Of a stretch of DNA of 64,000 bases, positions 50,136-59,127 are shown piece by piece. How positions within the stretch are numbered: the stretch's first letter is position 1; the number at the start of each line of letters is the position of its first letter. The notes under the pieces are model-generated. The model did no database searches and was not told the origin of the DNA. It was given only the letters and a program-made list of their open reading frames with translations. A program made the translations under genes and the position numbers. This DNA is from CAMYMQ01 sp963730305 (GTDB lineage Bacteria; Pseudomonadota; Alphaproteobacteria; Bin65), in NCBI GenBank assembly GCA_963730305.1, contig CAVSRB010000002.1, positions 62,001-126,000 on the forward strand, in the 5' to 3' direction.

Positions 50136-51959
50136 ATGGACCGCCGTACGCTTATCAAGGGAATGGCCGGCGCCGCCGCCGCGCTGCCGCTGGTCTCCGC
50201 GTCGAGCCTGCCGGGGGTGGCGGCGACGCGGACGGGCAAGCTCAAGCCCAAGGTCCGGCCGGGCGACCCGGCCTGGCCGTCGGCTGCGGAGTGGGACCGG
50301 CTGCGCGCGGCCGTCGGCGGCCGGCTGATCGACGTGACCTCGCCGATCGCGGACTGCAACGCCGACCCGTCCGGGGCGGCCTGCGCGGCGACGCTCGAAA
50401 AGCTCGAAAACCCCTTCTACATCCAGGACCAGGCCGGCGGCACGCAGACCGTCGGCTGGGTCGACGCCTGGACCTCGAAGCCGAGCGTCTACGCCGTCGC
50501 CGCCGAGAGCGTCGCCGACGTGGTCGCGGCGGTGAACTTCGCGCGGGAGAAGAACCTGCGCCTGGTCGTCAAGGGCGGCGGGCACAGCTATCTCGGCCAG
50601 TCCAACGCGCCCGACAGCCTGCTGCTGTGGACCCGGGGCATGAGCCGGCTGACCTGGCACGACGCCTTCGTGCCCCGCGGCCTCGACGGGAAGGCGGCGC
50701 CGGTCAAGGCGGTCACCGTCGAGGCGGGCGCCAAGTTCCTCCAGCTCTACGACTTCGTCACCAACAAGCGGGGCCGCTACGTCCAGGGCGGCGGCTGCAC
50801 CACGGTCGGCCTCGGCGGCCACGTGCCGACGGGGGGCTTCGGCAGCTTCTCCAAGGAATTCGGCCTGTCGGCCGGCGGCCTGATCGAGGCCGAGGTGGTT
50901 ACCGCCGACGGCCGGGTGCGCACCGTCAACGCGGCCCAGCACCCGGACCTGTACTTCGCCCTGCGCGGCGGCGGCGGCGGCTTCGCCGCGCTGACCAAGC
51001 TGACCCTGCGCACCCACGCGCTGCCCGAGACCTTCGGCTTCGTCGGCCAGACGATCAAGGCCAAGGACGAGGCCGCCTTCCGGCGGCTGACCGGCGCCTT
51101 CCTGGCCTTCGCCCGCGACAAGCTGGTCGACCGCCATTGGGGCGAGCAGGTCGGCTTCAACCCCGACAACAGCCTGACCGTCGCCATGGTCTTCCAGGGC
51201 CTCGACGCCGACGCCGCCCGGGCGGCCTGGGCGCCGTTCTGGGACTGGGTCGCGGCCCATCGCGACGCCCTCGCCACGGTCACCGAGCCGCGGATCGTCG
51301 CCATGCCGGCGCGCCACTGGTGGGACTACGACTACCGGCGCCAGCACTATCCCAAGTCGATCGTCGCCGACGACCGGCCGGACGCCCAGCCGGGCAGCTT
51401 CTGGTGGACCGGCAACGGCCCGGAGGTCGGCATCTTCCTGACCGGCTACGATTCGGCCTGGCTGCCGGAGAGCCTGCTGACCGACGGCCGCCGCGGCGGC
51501 TTCGCCAACGCGCTGGTCGACGCCTCGCGCAACGCCACGGTGACGCTCCACTTCAACAAGGGCCTCGCCGGCGCGCCCGAGGCCGTCCGGGACGAGGTCC
51601 GCGGCATGGCGATCCATCCCTCGGCGGTCGACGCCTTCGCGCTGGCCATCGTCGCGCTGGGCCAGGACAAGGTCCATCCGGGTCTCGCCGGCCACGAGCC
51701 GGACCTGGCCAAGGGGCGCAAGGACGCCGACCGGGTCAAGCGCGCGATGGCCGCGCTGCGCACGGTCGCGCCCGACAGCGGCGCCTATTGTTCCGAGGCG
51801 AGCTATTTCACCGCCGACTGGCAGACCCGGTCGTGGGGGCCGAACTATCCCCGGCTGTTGGCCGCGAAGCAGAAATACGATCCCCAGGGCGTGTTCTTCG
51901 GCCACCACTGGGTCGGCAGCGAGTTCTGGAGCCGCGACGGCTTCCGGCCGAAGCGGTAG
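50136..51959 (+). CDS. Exported berberine-bridge-type FAD-dependent oxidase
   Basis: The 607-residue precursor has a twin-arginine-like signal (MDRRTLIKGMAGAAAALPLV) and is likely exported folded with FAD. The VAO FAD domain contains GGGHSYLGQSNAPD, whose His binds FAD covalently in this family. YVQGGGCTTVGLGGHVPTGG has a Cys at the place of the second covalent link, suggesting bicovalent FAD. The BBE domain closes the protein (EASYFTADWQTRSWGPNYP, FFGHHWVGSE). Such enzymes oxidise sugars, alcohols or alkaloid-like substrates. It follows the GlcD-like gene on the same strand after 80 bases. Confidence 0.88.
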   Translation: MDRRTLIKGMAGAAAALPLVSASSLPGVAATRTGKLKPKVRPGDPAWPSAAEWDRLRAAVGGRLIDVTSPIADCNADPSGAACAATLEKLENPFYIQDQAGGTQTVGWVDAWTSKPSVYAVAAESVADVVAAVNFAREKNLRLVVKGGGHSYLGQSNAPDSLLLWTRGMSRLTWHDAFVPRGLDGKAAPVKAVTVEAGAKFLQLYDFVTNKRGRYVQGGGCTTVGLGGHVPTGGFGSFSKEFGLSAGGLIEAEVVTADGRVRTVNAAQHPDLYFALRGGGGGFAALTKLTLRTHALPETFGFVGQTIKAKDEAAFRRLTGAFLAFARDKLVDRHWGEQVGFNPDNSLTVAMVFQGLDADAARAAWAPFWDWVAAHRDALATVTEPRIVAMPARHWWDYDYRRQHYPKSIVADDRPDAQPGSFWWTGNGPEVGIFLTGYDSAWLPESLLTDGRRGGFANALVDASRNATVTLHFNKGLAGAPEAVRDEVRGMAIHPSAVDAFALAIVALGQDKVHPGLAGHEPDLAKGRKDADRVKRAMAALRTVAPDSGAYCSEASYFTADWQTRSWGPNYPRLLAAKQKYDPQGVFFGHHWVGSEFWSRDGFRPKR

Positions 51960-51964
51960 GGCGG

Positions 51965-52333
51965 CTACTGGATCGGCAGGCCGTGCAGCTTGAGGAAGGA
52001 TAGCTTGTCCCAATAGCCGCGCTGGAAGGCGATTCGCCCGTCACGAATCTGGAAGAAGCCGCAGCCGCGCAGGCCGTTGGGGTCGCGCCACTCGAGGATC
52101 GCCCACTCGCCGTCCTCGAACAGGTTCTCGACGATGCAGGTCATGTCGGCGGCGGCGAACTCGCGGGCGAACATCGCGTGAATGGCCGCGCGGCCCTCGA
52201 CCGGCTCCTGGGCGACCTGATGGTTGACGGCGTCCGCGTGATAGAAATCCGCGAGGGCGTCCGGGTCGCCGCGGTTGAAGGTCTCGACCCAGGCGCGGAC
52301 GACGGTGCGCGGTGACGGCTCGGTGGCGGGCAT
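51965..52333 (-). CDS. NTF2-like/SnoaL-family protein
   Basis: The 122-residue alpha+beta barrel protein has VVRAWVETFNRGDPDALADF at the N-terminus, EGRAAIHAMFAREFAAADMT in the middle, and WAILEWRDPNGLRGCGFFQI. SnoaL-like members include polyketide cyclases, isomerases and many uncharacterised proteins. I chose the ATG at 52333, which gives the family N-terminus. Function is not known. Its start region is divergent from the isochorismate-synthase-like gene. Confidence 0.78.
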   Translation of the reverse strand: MPATEPSPRTVVRAWVETFNRGDPDALADFYHADAVNHQVAQEPVEGRAAIHAMFAREFAAADMTCIVENLFEDGEWAILEWRDPNGLRGCGFFQIRDGRIAFQRGYWDKLSFLKLHGLPIQ

Positions 52334-52443
52334 GAGGCCTCTCCATTCTTGGACGCATGACCGGCGGTGGCGGGATTTGGCCATGCGGCGTCCGGCACCT
52401 TCCTGTATAGCAGGAACCGACGGGCGATTTCACGGCGGACGGC

Positions 52444-53677
52444 ATGAAAGGCGACGGCGATCTCGGCGATTTGGCGGCCTTGCGCGCGCGGCTGGTCCGT
52501 GGCGCGGTCGCCGCAGGCGCGGCCTTCGCCCTGTGGCGCGAGCCGGGCGAGGCCTCGGTCTGCGGGCTGGTCGCGGCGCCGGGGGAGACGCCTGTTGGGC
52601 CGCTCGATTTCGGCGCGGTGCGGCCCGGCCTCGCGGTTTCCCGTTACGACAATTTCGATGGCGACGCCTGCCGGCTGATCGCGGCCGAGCTGCTGCTGAC
52701 GACGGACGGCCTGCGCTTCGTCGATGGCGACGGCGCGCTGGCCGATGCGCCGCAGAGCGACGTGCAGCGGACGTTGCTGCACGCGATCGAAACGGCGGAC
52801 GACGCCGGCCCGGCGATCCCGTCCGACGCGCCCCTGCTCGCCGCCGCGACGCCGCCGGCGGTGGCCGGCGAGGCCGACTATCGCGGACCTGGTCGCGTCG
52901 GCGGTCGAGAAGATTCGCGCCGGGGCGTTCGACAAGATCGTCGCCTCGCGGGCGACGCCGCGGACCGCTGCCCGACGGCTTCGACCACCTCGCCTATTTC
53001 GAGCGGCTGTGCGACCGCTACGCCCACGCCTATGTCGGGCTGACCGGCATCCCCGGCGTCGGCCTGTGGATCGTGGCGACGCCGGAAACCCTGATGCGGG
53101 TCGAGGCCGGCCGGGTCTCGACGATGGCGTTGGCGGGCACCCAGCCGGTCGCGCCGGACGCGGACCTGGAAAGCGTGCTGTGGTCGGGCAAGTTCATCGA
53201 GGAGCAGGGGCTGGTCGCGCAATACGTCCGCCGCGCTTTCGCCGAGTGCGGCTTCGGGCAGGTCGCCGAGCGTGGGCCTCAGACGGTGCGCGCCGCCAAC
53301 CTCGCCCACCTGTGCACCCGGTTCGAGGCGGCAGACGCGGACGGCGACCCGGCCGCCTTCCAGGCGCGCGTGTACGCGCCTGCTTGCGCGCGATGCACCC
53401 GACCTCGGCGGTGTGCGGCATGCCGCGGCAGGCGGCGATCGATTTCCTCGCGGCGGAAGAGGGCTACGACCGCGGGCACTATTGCGGCTTCCTCGGCCCG
53501 GTCGGGATCGGTGGCCGCTCGACCCTCTACGTCAACCTGCGCAGCGCCCAGTTCATCGGCAACGATCTTTGGCTCTACGTCGGCGCCGGGGTCACCGGCG
53601 AATCCGACCCCGCGGCCGAATGGCAGGAGACGGTCGAGAAGACCAAGACGCTCGGCGCGCTGGTCGAGGCCGGGTAG
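52444..53677 (+). pseudogene. Isochorismate synthase-like chorismate-binding enzyme (four frameshifts as sequenced)
   Basis: Pieces in successive frames spell a chorismate-utilising enzyme of about 409 residues. They are an N-terminal domain (52444 to about 52885), ASAVEKIRAGAFDKIVASRA, LWIVATPETLMRVEAGRVST and LAGTQPVA in the middle, and HPTSAVCGMPRQAAIDFLAA, GHYCGFLGPVGIGGRSTLYV and LYVGAGVTGESDPAAEWQET at the end. The order fits MenF/EntC/DhbC. Frames change near 52887, 52970 and 53386-53395. Each change is explained by single-base duplications (GCGGACC, ACCGC, GCGCC, CTTG). Isochorismate leads to menaquinone, siderophores or salicylate; no such partner genes are near. Either true decay or sequence errors explain it. 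Confidence 0.8.
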
Positions 53678-53708
53678 GCGCGAACGCGCCAAGGCCTGGG
53701 CGTGGGCG

Positions 53709-54011
53709 TCAGCCCTGCAGCGCCATGTGCACGAGCGTCGCCCCCTTCGGCGAGTAGTTGGGCACGTCGGCCGCGACCTGCTGGCCGACCGGCGAGCCCA
53801 GCGCCGACTCCATCGCCGCGGCGCTCTCGAACTCGCCGCGCCAGATGCAGAACCACGGGCTCGGGTCGGGGCCCAGCGCCGCCGGATAGCCGAAGGTCTG
53901 GGCGACCAGGCCGGGCAGCGTGGCCGCGAGCGGCACGTGCCTGGTCTCGTAGTAGTCGCGGAAGGCGTCCGGATCGTCGGGCTGCGGGTAGAGGACGACG
54001 AGCGCGTGCAT
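53709..54011 (-). CDS. EthD-domain protein
   Basis: The 100-residue ferredoxin-like (dimeric alpha/beta barrel) protein begins MHALVVLYPQPDDPDAFRDY, with the YYETRHVPLAATLPGL motif typical of EthD. EthD is required with cytochrome P450 for ethyl tert-butyl ether degradation, and others in the fold are small-ring oxygenases or decarboxylases. It lies 15 bases downstream of the styrene-monooxygenase-like gene, so the two are probably an operon. Confidence 0.85.
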   Translation of the reverse strand: MHALVVLYPQPDDPDAFRDYYETRHVPLAATLPGLVAQTFGYPAALGPDPSPWFCIWRGEFESAAAMESALGSPVGQQVAADVPNYSPKGATLVHMALQG

Positions 54012-54026
54012 GGCGGTCCCTCCGGC

Positions 54027-55266
54027 TCAGGCCGCCGCGCGCGCCGCTTCGCGCTCGGCCAGCCAGGCCCGGATGCGTGCCGGCGAGGCGAGCCGGTCCC
54101 ACTGCCGTTCCGGGTAGTTGAAGTTGTCGGTGAACTCGTTGGCCAACGACCGGTCCGCCGACATCGTGCCGATCAGCATCAACAGATCGTCCGACGGCGG
54201 CGCCAGCATCAGGTTGGTCCAGCGCAGGGCCGAGAACACCCGGTCGTTGCGCCGGCGGTCGACGGTCTCGACGAAGCGCTCGTCGAACACGTCCTGGGCG
54301 ACGATCTCCTCGCCGAGGACGACGGCGGCGTGGGAGGCCATGTTGGCGCCCTGGCCGACCATCGGGTCCATCACGGTGTGGACGTCGCCGAGCGCGATGG
54401 CGAGCGTATCGTCGTCGAGCACGGCATAGGACTGGCGCACCGTCGGCACGATGCCGCCCTGGAGCAGGTCGATCGAGCCGCGGATGCCGAAGCGGGCGGT
54501 GTCGACCCGGTCGTAGACGGTCGGGTGGTGCGCTTCGAGCTTGTCGAGCACGGTCTGCAGGAACGCCTTCGGGGTCGTCGTCGTAGGACATCCGCGCCAG
54601 CACCTCGAGGTCGCCGCCGGGGATGTTCTCGAACAGGAGCGCCGTCGCCATGCCGTCGAAGGTCAGCGTCGGGATCTCGATCAACTCGCCCTGGCCGGGC
54701 GAGACCGACAGGGTCACCCCGCGCGGCTCGGCGTCGCGGATGCCGGCATAAAGGCCGACGGACAGCATGCGCTGCGGCCGGTCGTAGGGCGACATCTCCT
54801 CGCGGTGGCCGAACATGTGCCCGAGCACGCCCTTGCCCGACGACACCACGACGAGGTCGAAGCGCGACGCGAGTTGGGGCAGGTCCTCGGCGGCGACCTG
54901 GCGGTACTCGATCTCGCCGCCCTGGGCGATGAAGTCGCGCATCAGGGTCGGCAGGTAGAGGCGGTAGTCGACCGCCCGGCTCGGCGCGGCGAAGTCGCCC
55001 TGGAAGTGCAGCGGCTGCGGCACGCCGAAATAGTGGTGATGGCAGAAGTAGTGGTAGTCGCGGTCGTCCCAGTGGGCGATGCCCAGGTCGTGCTCGCGGG
55101 AGAGCGTGACGTGGTGGTGCGCCACCGTGTTGATGAGCTTGAGATCGGCATAGGCGTCGGCGTCCCGGTCGGTGACGATCGTGACGGGCACGCCGTGCCG
55201 GCGCAGGTACAGTCCGAGATGGAGGCCGGCCACGCCGGCTCCGATGATACCGATCCGCTTTTCCAT
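54027..55266 (-). pseudogene. Styrene monooxygenase StyA-like flavoprotein (frameshifted as sequenced)
   Basis: StyA epoxidises styrene or indole using FADH2 supplied by the reductase StyB. The first frame has the Rossmann motif KRIGIIGAGVAGLHLGLYLR, DLKLINTVAHHHVTLSREHD and SPGQGELIEIPTLTFDGMAT. The second has LALGDVHTVMDPMVGQGANM-like sequence (ALGDVHTVMDPMVGQGANMA) and EFTDNFNYPERQWDRLASPA, all closely like StyA. The junction is at about 54571-54574: GACCCCGAAG should lose one C, giving YDDDPKAFLQTVLDKLE and 412 residues, the StyA length. No reductase gene is seen in the window. The extra base is probably an error. Confidence 0.85.
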
Positions 55267-55339
55267 TCTTTCCTCCCCGAGGCGCCGGCGTCTCTGGCCG
55301 GCGTCATCTTTGGCGATACCCGAGAGGCTGAGCCGATTC

Positions 55340-55396
55340 GCACCTTTTGAAAACCCGAATGAAAGCTATAATATTTATGCCGAATAGGAATTTATC
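55340..55396. promoter_or_regulatory. AT-rich divergent promoter region between styA-like and lysR genes
   Basis: The 130-base gap between the divergent genes is AT-rich at its right half. It contains TATAAT at 55367-55372 and TTGAAA at 55347-55352, only 14 bases apart, so the pair is not a standard promoter. The gap is the natural binding place for the LysR regulator, but I cannot assign a firm T-N11-A site. Confidence 0.4.
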
Positions 55397-56398
55397 ATGG
55401 ATCGCATCGACGCCTTCCGCGCCTTCGCCCGGGTCATCGAGACCGGCAATTTCACCGCGGTCGCGCGCGAGCTGGGCGTGTCGCAGCCGACCATCAGCAA
55501 GCGGATCGCCGCCGCCGAGGCCTATTTCGGCGTGCTCCTGTTCTCCCGCACCACGCGCAAGCTGCACCCGACGACCGACGCCGTCCGGCTCTACGAGCAC
55601 GTCCGCCGGGTGCTCGACGCGCTCGAGATCGCCGAGACGGAATTGGGCCGGCCGCAGGAGGAGCCGGCGGGCGAGCTGCGCATCGCGGCGCCGTCGTCCT
55701 TCACGCGGGTCGTGCTGATGCCCAAGCTGGAGCGGTTCCGCGCCCGCTATCCCCAGGTGCGGCTCGACCTGCACCTGTCAGAGCAGGTCGTCGACCTGAT
55801 CGCCGAGGGCATGGAGCTCGGCATCCGCATCGGCGAGCTGCCGTCGAGCTCGCTGGTGGCGCGGCGCTTCGCCGCCGCCGACCGGCGCATCGTCGCGGCC
55901 GAGCGCTACCTGGCCGGGCGGACCGCGCCGCGGATGCCGGAAGACCTCGTCGACCACGACTGCATCACCTACACCGGCTTCAAGCCGCCGGAGCGGTGGG
56001 TGTTCGATTCCGAGTACGGCCGCCGGGCGATCGACGTCGCCGGGCCGCTGGCGATCGACAATTCCGACGCCATCGCCGAGGCGGTCAAGGCCGGGCTCGG
56101 CGTGGCGCTGCTGCCGTCCTGGCTGCTCGAGGACGAGGTGGCGGACGGGCGCGTGCGCGTGCTGCTGCCCGACTTCACGCCGACGACGCTGCCGATCCAC
56201 GTGATCTATTCCGACCGTCGCTGGCTGTCGCTGCGGGCGCGCAGCTTCATCACCTTCCTGGTCGACGAGTTCACCGGCGGCCGTGCCCGCGAGCCGTCGC
56301 CGTCGCCGGCGTCGGCGTCGGCGGACCGGGACGCGCGCCGCGTCAGTCCCGCTCCATCACCGCCTCGCCCGACAGGGCCTCGATCCGGTCGACCTTGA
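55397..56398 (+). CDS. LysR-family transcriptional regulator
   Basis: The 333-residue protein has the LysR helix-turn-helix (FTAVARELGVSQPTISKRIA, about residues 19-38) and a periplasmic-binding-protein-like effector domain (GELRIAAPSSFTRVVLMPKL ... VAERYLAGRTAPRMPEDL). The first residues MDRIDAFRAFARVIETGNF match the group of LysR proteins beside oxidoreductase genes. It is divergent from the styA-like gene, which it probably regulates. A Pro/Ser/Ala-rich tail of about 40 residues overlaps the 3' end of the convergent PNPOx-like gene by 56 bases. Confidence 0.9.
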   Translation: MDRIDAFRAFARVIETGNFTAVARELGVSQPTISKRIAAAEAYFGVLLFSRTTRKLHPTTDAVRLYEHVRRVLDALEIAETELGRPQEEPAGELRIAAPSSFTRVVLMPKLERFRARYPQVRLDLHLSEQVVDLIAEGMELGIRIGELPSSSLVARRFAAADRRIVAAERYLAGRTAPRMPEDLVDHDCITYTGFKPPERWVFDSEYGRRAIDVAGPLAIDNSDAIAEAVKAGLGVALLPSWLLEDEVADGRVRVLLPDFTPTTLPIHVIYSDRRWLSLRARSFITFLVDEFTGGRAREPSPSPASASADRDARRVSPAPSPPRPTGPRSGRP

Positions 56399-56783
56399 TC
56401 AGGACGGCGACGCCCTTCTTGTCCGGATCGCGGTCCTTCTCGGCCTGCACCATGATCTCGTAGGCCCGGTCGCGGTCCGGACCCTCCTCGACGATGCGCG
56501 CCGTGCCGTGGAAGCGCAGCGCGGCGCCGAGCACGCCGACCTCCTCGGCCCGGTCGGGGTTGCGGTAGTAGACGACGACCTGCGGGTTCTTGCCGAGATG
56601 GCGGTAGGCGCCGCGGAAGGACCGCTCCCAATAGCTGAGCGTCTCGTCGTCGAACAGGGCGACCGAGCCCTTCGGGCTGATCTGCGGGCGGCCGTTCTCG
56701 TCCGCGGTCCCGACGAGGCAGGGCCTGCCGTCGGGGAGGGCGTTGTCGATCAGTGACCGCATGGTCGGGGTCATGGCTATCAT
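56343..56783 (-). CDS. Pyridoxamine-5'-phosphate-oxidase-fold FMN-binding protein
   Basis: The 146-residue split-barrel protein has CLVGTADENGRPQISPKGSV and LSYWERSFRGAYRHLGKNPQ, matching the PNPOx-like general-stress or flavin-reductase-like group that binds FMN or F420. The starts at 56783 (AAAGG nearby) and 56774 are both possible. A role in flavin-dependent reduction next to oxygenase genes is possible but not shown. Confidence 0.82.
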   Translation of the reverse strand: MIAMTPTMRSLIDNALPDGRPCLVGTADENGRPQISPKGSVALFDDETLSYWERSFRGAYRHLGKNPQVVVYYRNPDRAEEVGVLGAALRFHGTARIVEEGPDRDRAYEIMVQAEKDRDPDKKGVAVLIKVDRIEALSGEAVMERD

Positions 56784-57171
56784 GCGCGATGCCTTTCGTA
56801 TGGGGATGAGTCTCGATGGAGTGCGGAGCCAGGACGTCGGCCCGACGGTATCGCCGCCACGATGGCACGGATGCGGCCCTGTCATCCAGTCCCAGGCATC
56901 GGTTGGGAAATCGTGCCCCGCGCGCGGCGGGCCATTACCGATGGGCGAACGGCATGTCGACGTCGTCGCCGTGACCGTTCGGGCGGGCGTACCCATCGTC
57001 CGATACGGGAGTGGCCTGGCCGCGAGACGCCGCCGGGGGCGTCGAGGCGATCGGCGGTTTCACCCGGCGGAGCGACCTGCCATAGTCGGACCTGCCATAG
57101 TCGGACCTACCATAGTCGGACCGGCCGACGCCGCGATCGGCGTCGGCGGAAACCAGTCGGCGAGATCAGAC
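56784..57171. other. 388-base gap before the P450 gene
   Basis: No gene is supported. The notable content is a 15-base tandem repeat at 57074-57118 (separate entry), 53 bases upstream of the P450 start. The remaining sequence is GC-rich and I see no clear promoter. Confidence 0.6.
57074..57118. repeat. 15-base tandem repeat upstream of P450 gene
   Basis: Three copies of gacctgccatagtcg (the third with gaccta) occur in direct order, followed by a partial fourth. They lie in the 5' region of the P450 gene, where copy number could affect transcription or translation. Confidence 0.85.
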
Positions 57172-58621
57172 ATGACGGCCCAAGCCGCGTTCGTTCCGGT
57201 CAAGATCCCTCCGGGGGCCGAGAAGCCGGGCTTCGTCGGCTTCATGCGCGCGATGGTGAGCAATCCGGTCGGCGCGATCCCGCCGGCGGCCTATCGCGAG
57301 CCGATGGCGGTGCTGTCCCTGCCGGGCGCGAGCATCGCGTTCCTCGCCGACCCGGACCTGCTCGAGGAGGTGCTGGTCCGGCGGGTCCCGGACTTCCCCA
57401 AGTCCGAGGTCGACGAACGCATCCTTCGGCCGGCCTTCGGCGACAGCCTGCTGACGGCGCACGGCGAATCGTGGCGGTGGAAGCGGCGCCTGGCGGCGCC
57501 GTATTTCGCGCCCGCGGCGCTGGCGCGCTACGTGCCCGATATGGTCGGCGCCTTCCAGGTCCTCGCGGAAAGCTGGACACAGGATGGCGCCGCGCCGTCG
57601 GGGACACAGGACGGCGCCACGCCGTCGGGGACGCAGGACGGCGCCACGCCGTCGGACGGACGGCGCCGCGCCGCACGACATGTATTCGGCGATGACCTGG
57701 GCGACCTTCGAGGTCATCAGCCGGACCCTGTTCTCGAAGCGCGACGAGGTCGATTTCACCGCGATATCGCAGGCGATCAGCGACTATCTCGAGCCGATCT
57801 CCTGGGTGGCCGGGTTCGCCAGCCTGAAGGTGCCGGCCTGGGTCCCGCATCCGGGGCACCGGCAGATCCGGCGCGCCCGCGCGCGGATGCGCGAGGAGGT
57901 CGGCGACCTCGTCCGGGCCCGCCGCGCGGCGACCGGCGAGATGCAGGACATCTGCGCCGACCTGATGGGCGCCACCGACCCGGAGACGGGACGCCCCCTC
58001 GACGACCGCGACCTGGTCGACATGCTGCTGACCTTGATCGCCGCCGGCCACGAGACCTCCGCCAACGGCCTGACCTGGGCGCTCTATTGCCTGGCGGCGC
58101 AGCCGCAGCTCCAGGAGGAGCTGGCCGCCGAGGTCGCCAGCGTCGCCGGCGCCCGCCCGGTCGAGGCCGCCGACCTGCCGAAGCTGGAGAGCGTCGAGGC
58201 CTTCATCAAGGAGACCATGCGGGTGCTGCCGCCGGTGCCGTTGATGGCGCGACGGACGGTCAAGCCGGAACGGCTGGGCGGCCACGACCTGAAGGCCGGC
58301 ACGGTCCTGTTCATCCCGATCTACGCGATCCACCGCAACGAGCGGCTGTGGCGGGACCCGGACAAGTTCGACCTCACGCGGTTTCTTGGCGACGCCGCCA
58401 AGCGGATCCCGCGCACCGCCTACATGCCCTTCGGCGCGGGCCCGCGCGTGTGCGTCGGCGCTTCCTTCGCGATGATGGAGATGGTCGCCGGCCTCGCGAC
58501 CCTGCTGCAACGCTGCCGCTTCGCCGCGCGCGACGGCGACCGCCACCAGCTGGTCCATCGCGTCACGTTGCGGCCCAAGGGGGGCCTGACCCTGGAGGTG
58601 AGCCCGCGAACGCGGGCCTGA
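57172..58621 (+). pseudogene. Cytochrome P450 (reading frame changes at a minisatellite)
   Basis: The N-terminal part (MTAQAAFVPVKIPPGAEKPG, EVLVRRVPDFPKSEVDERIL, RRLAAPYFAPAALARYVPD) is in one frame. After a 27-base repeat tract the rest is in another: DMYSAMTWATFEVISRTLF, the I-helix LIAAGHETSANGLTWAL with the acid-threonine-like pair, the ExxR region FIKETMRVLPPVPLM, and the haem loop MPFGAGPRVCVGASFAMMEM. Without the repeats the length is about 455 residues, normal for a soluble bacterial P450. The ORF is broken by 5 bases missing from the last repeat unit or 1 extra base. The redox partner and substrate are unknown; the CYP102-like EGHETT motif is not present. Confidence 0.87.
57577..57657. 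repeat. 27-base minisatellite inside P450 gene
   Basis: Three direct copies of a 27-base unit (first acacaggatggcgccgcgcc) plus a shortened fourth encode TQDGAAPSG, TQDGATPSG, TQDGATPSD. Removal of whole copies keeps the frame; the last, shortened unit shifts it. The tract sits between the B/C-helix region and the DMYSAMTWATF segment. Confidence 0.88.
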
Positions 58622-58677
58622 CGCCGGTCAGGCGACCAGGAATTGCAGCCGGTCGTCGCCCCGCGCGGGCGGCGGCG

Positions 58678-58824
58678 TCAGTGATCGGCCATCGGGATGC
58701 CCCACAGGTAGGCGGGGTCGTCCTGGTGGAGCTGGTACTGCGTCTTGTCCCACTTGGCGTTGGTCGTGCAGGCGCCCAACAGGACGACGACCAGGGAGAA
58801 GAGAAGGGCGCTGAGCGGCTTCAT
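58678..58824 (-). CDS. Small lipoprotein
   Basis: The 48-residue protein starts MKPLSALLFSLVVVLLGACT with a lipobox LLGAC at residues 15-19. It would be processed to a roughly 30-residue lipoprotein with KWDKTQYQLHQDDPAYLW. No family is recognised. Similar short lipoproteins of unknown role are common in Alphaproteobacteria. It is convergent with the P450 gene, with a gap of about 56 bases. Confidence 0.7.
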   Translation of the reverse strand: MKPLSALLFSLVVVLLGACTTNAKWDKTQYQLHQDDPAYLWGIPMADH

Positions 58825-59127
58825 GCGCGGGCACTCCGGATCGGTGTTTCGCGGAGGGATAGAGCACTGGAACCGGAAAATTCGGGTTAAGCAACACGAA
58901 TTCCGCTGTCGGCGGCAGCCGCCGGAAGCAACAACCCGCGCCAAGAATCGCTTTGGCGATCATGCACCCAGACGCTATACGTCCGGCATGCGCGCTGCCG
59001 GCGGCCCCTCGTCGTGCTGGGGCCGGCGGCAGCAGTCGTGACTGATCATTGGGGATAGGGCCCACCGCCACCGGGTCTTGCGCGGCAAGGCGCCCACGAT
59101 CCAGACGAGACACTAGGGAGCGAATCC
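58825..59127. other. 303-base gap before ABC substrate-binding protein
   Basis: No ORF is supported. A strong hairpin occurs at 58994-59033: ctgccggcggcccc pairs with ggggccggcggcag (one mismatch). It could be a leader structure of the substrate-binding protein gene about 95 bases downstream. No clear promoter is seen. Confidence 0.55.

Noticed and set aside
53709..55266. A single 563-codon frame through EthD and the C-terminal half of the styA-like gene
   Set aside because: After about 54573 this frame is Arg/Gly-rich noise; the true C-terminus is in the other frame with NFNYPERQWDR.
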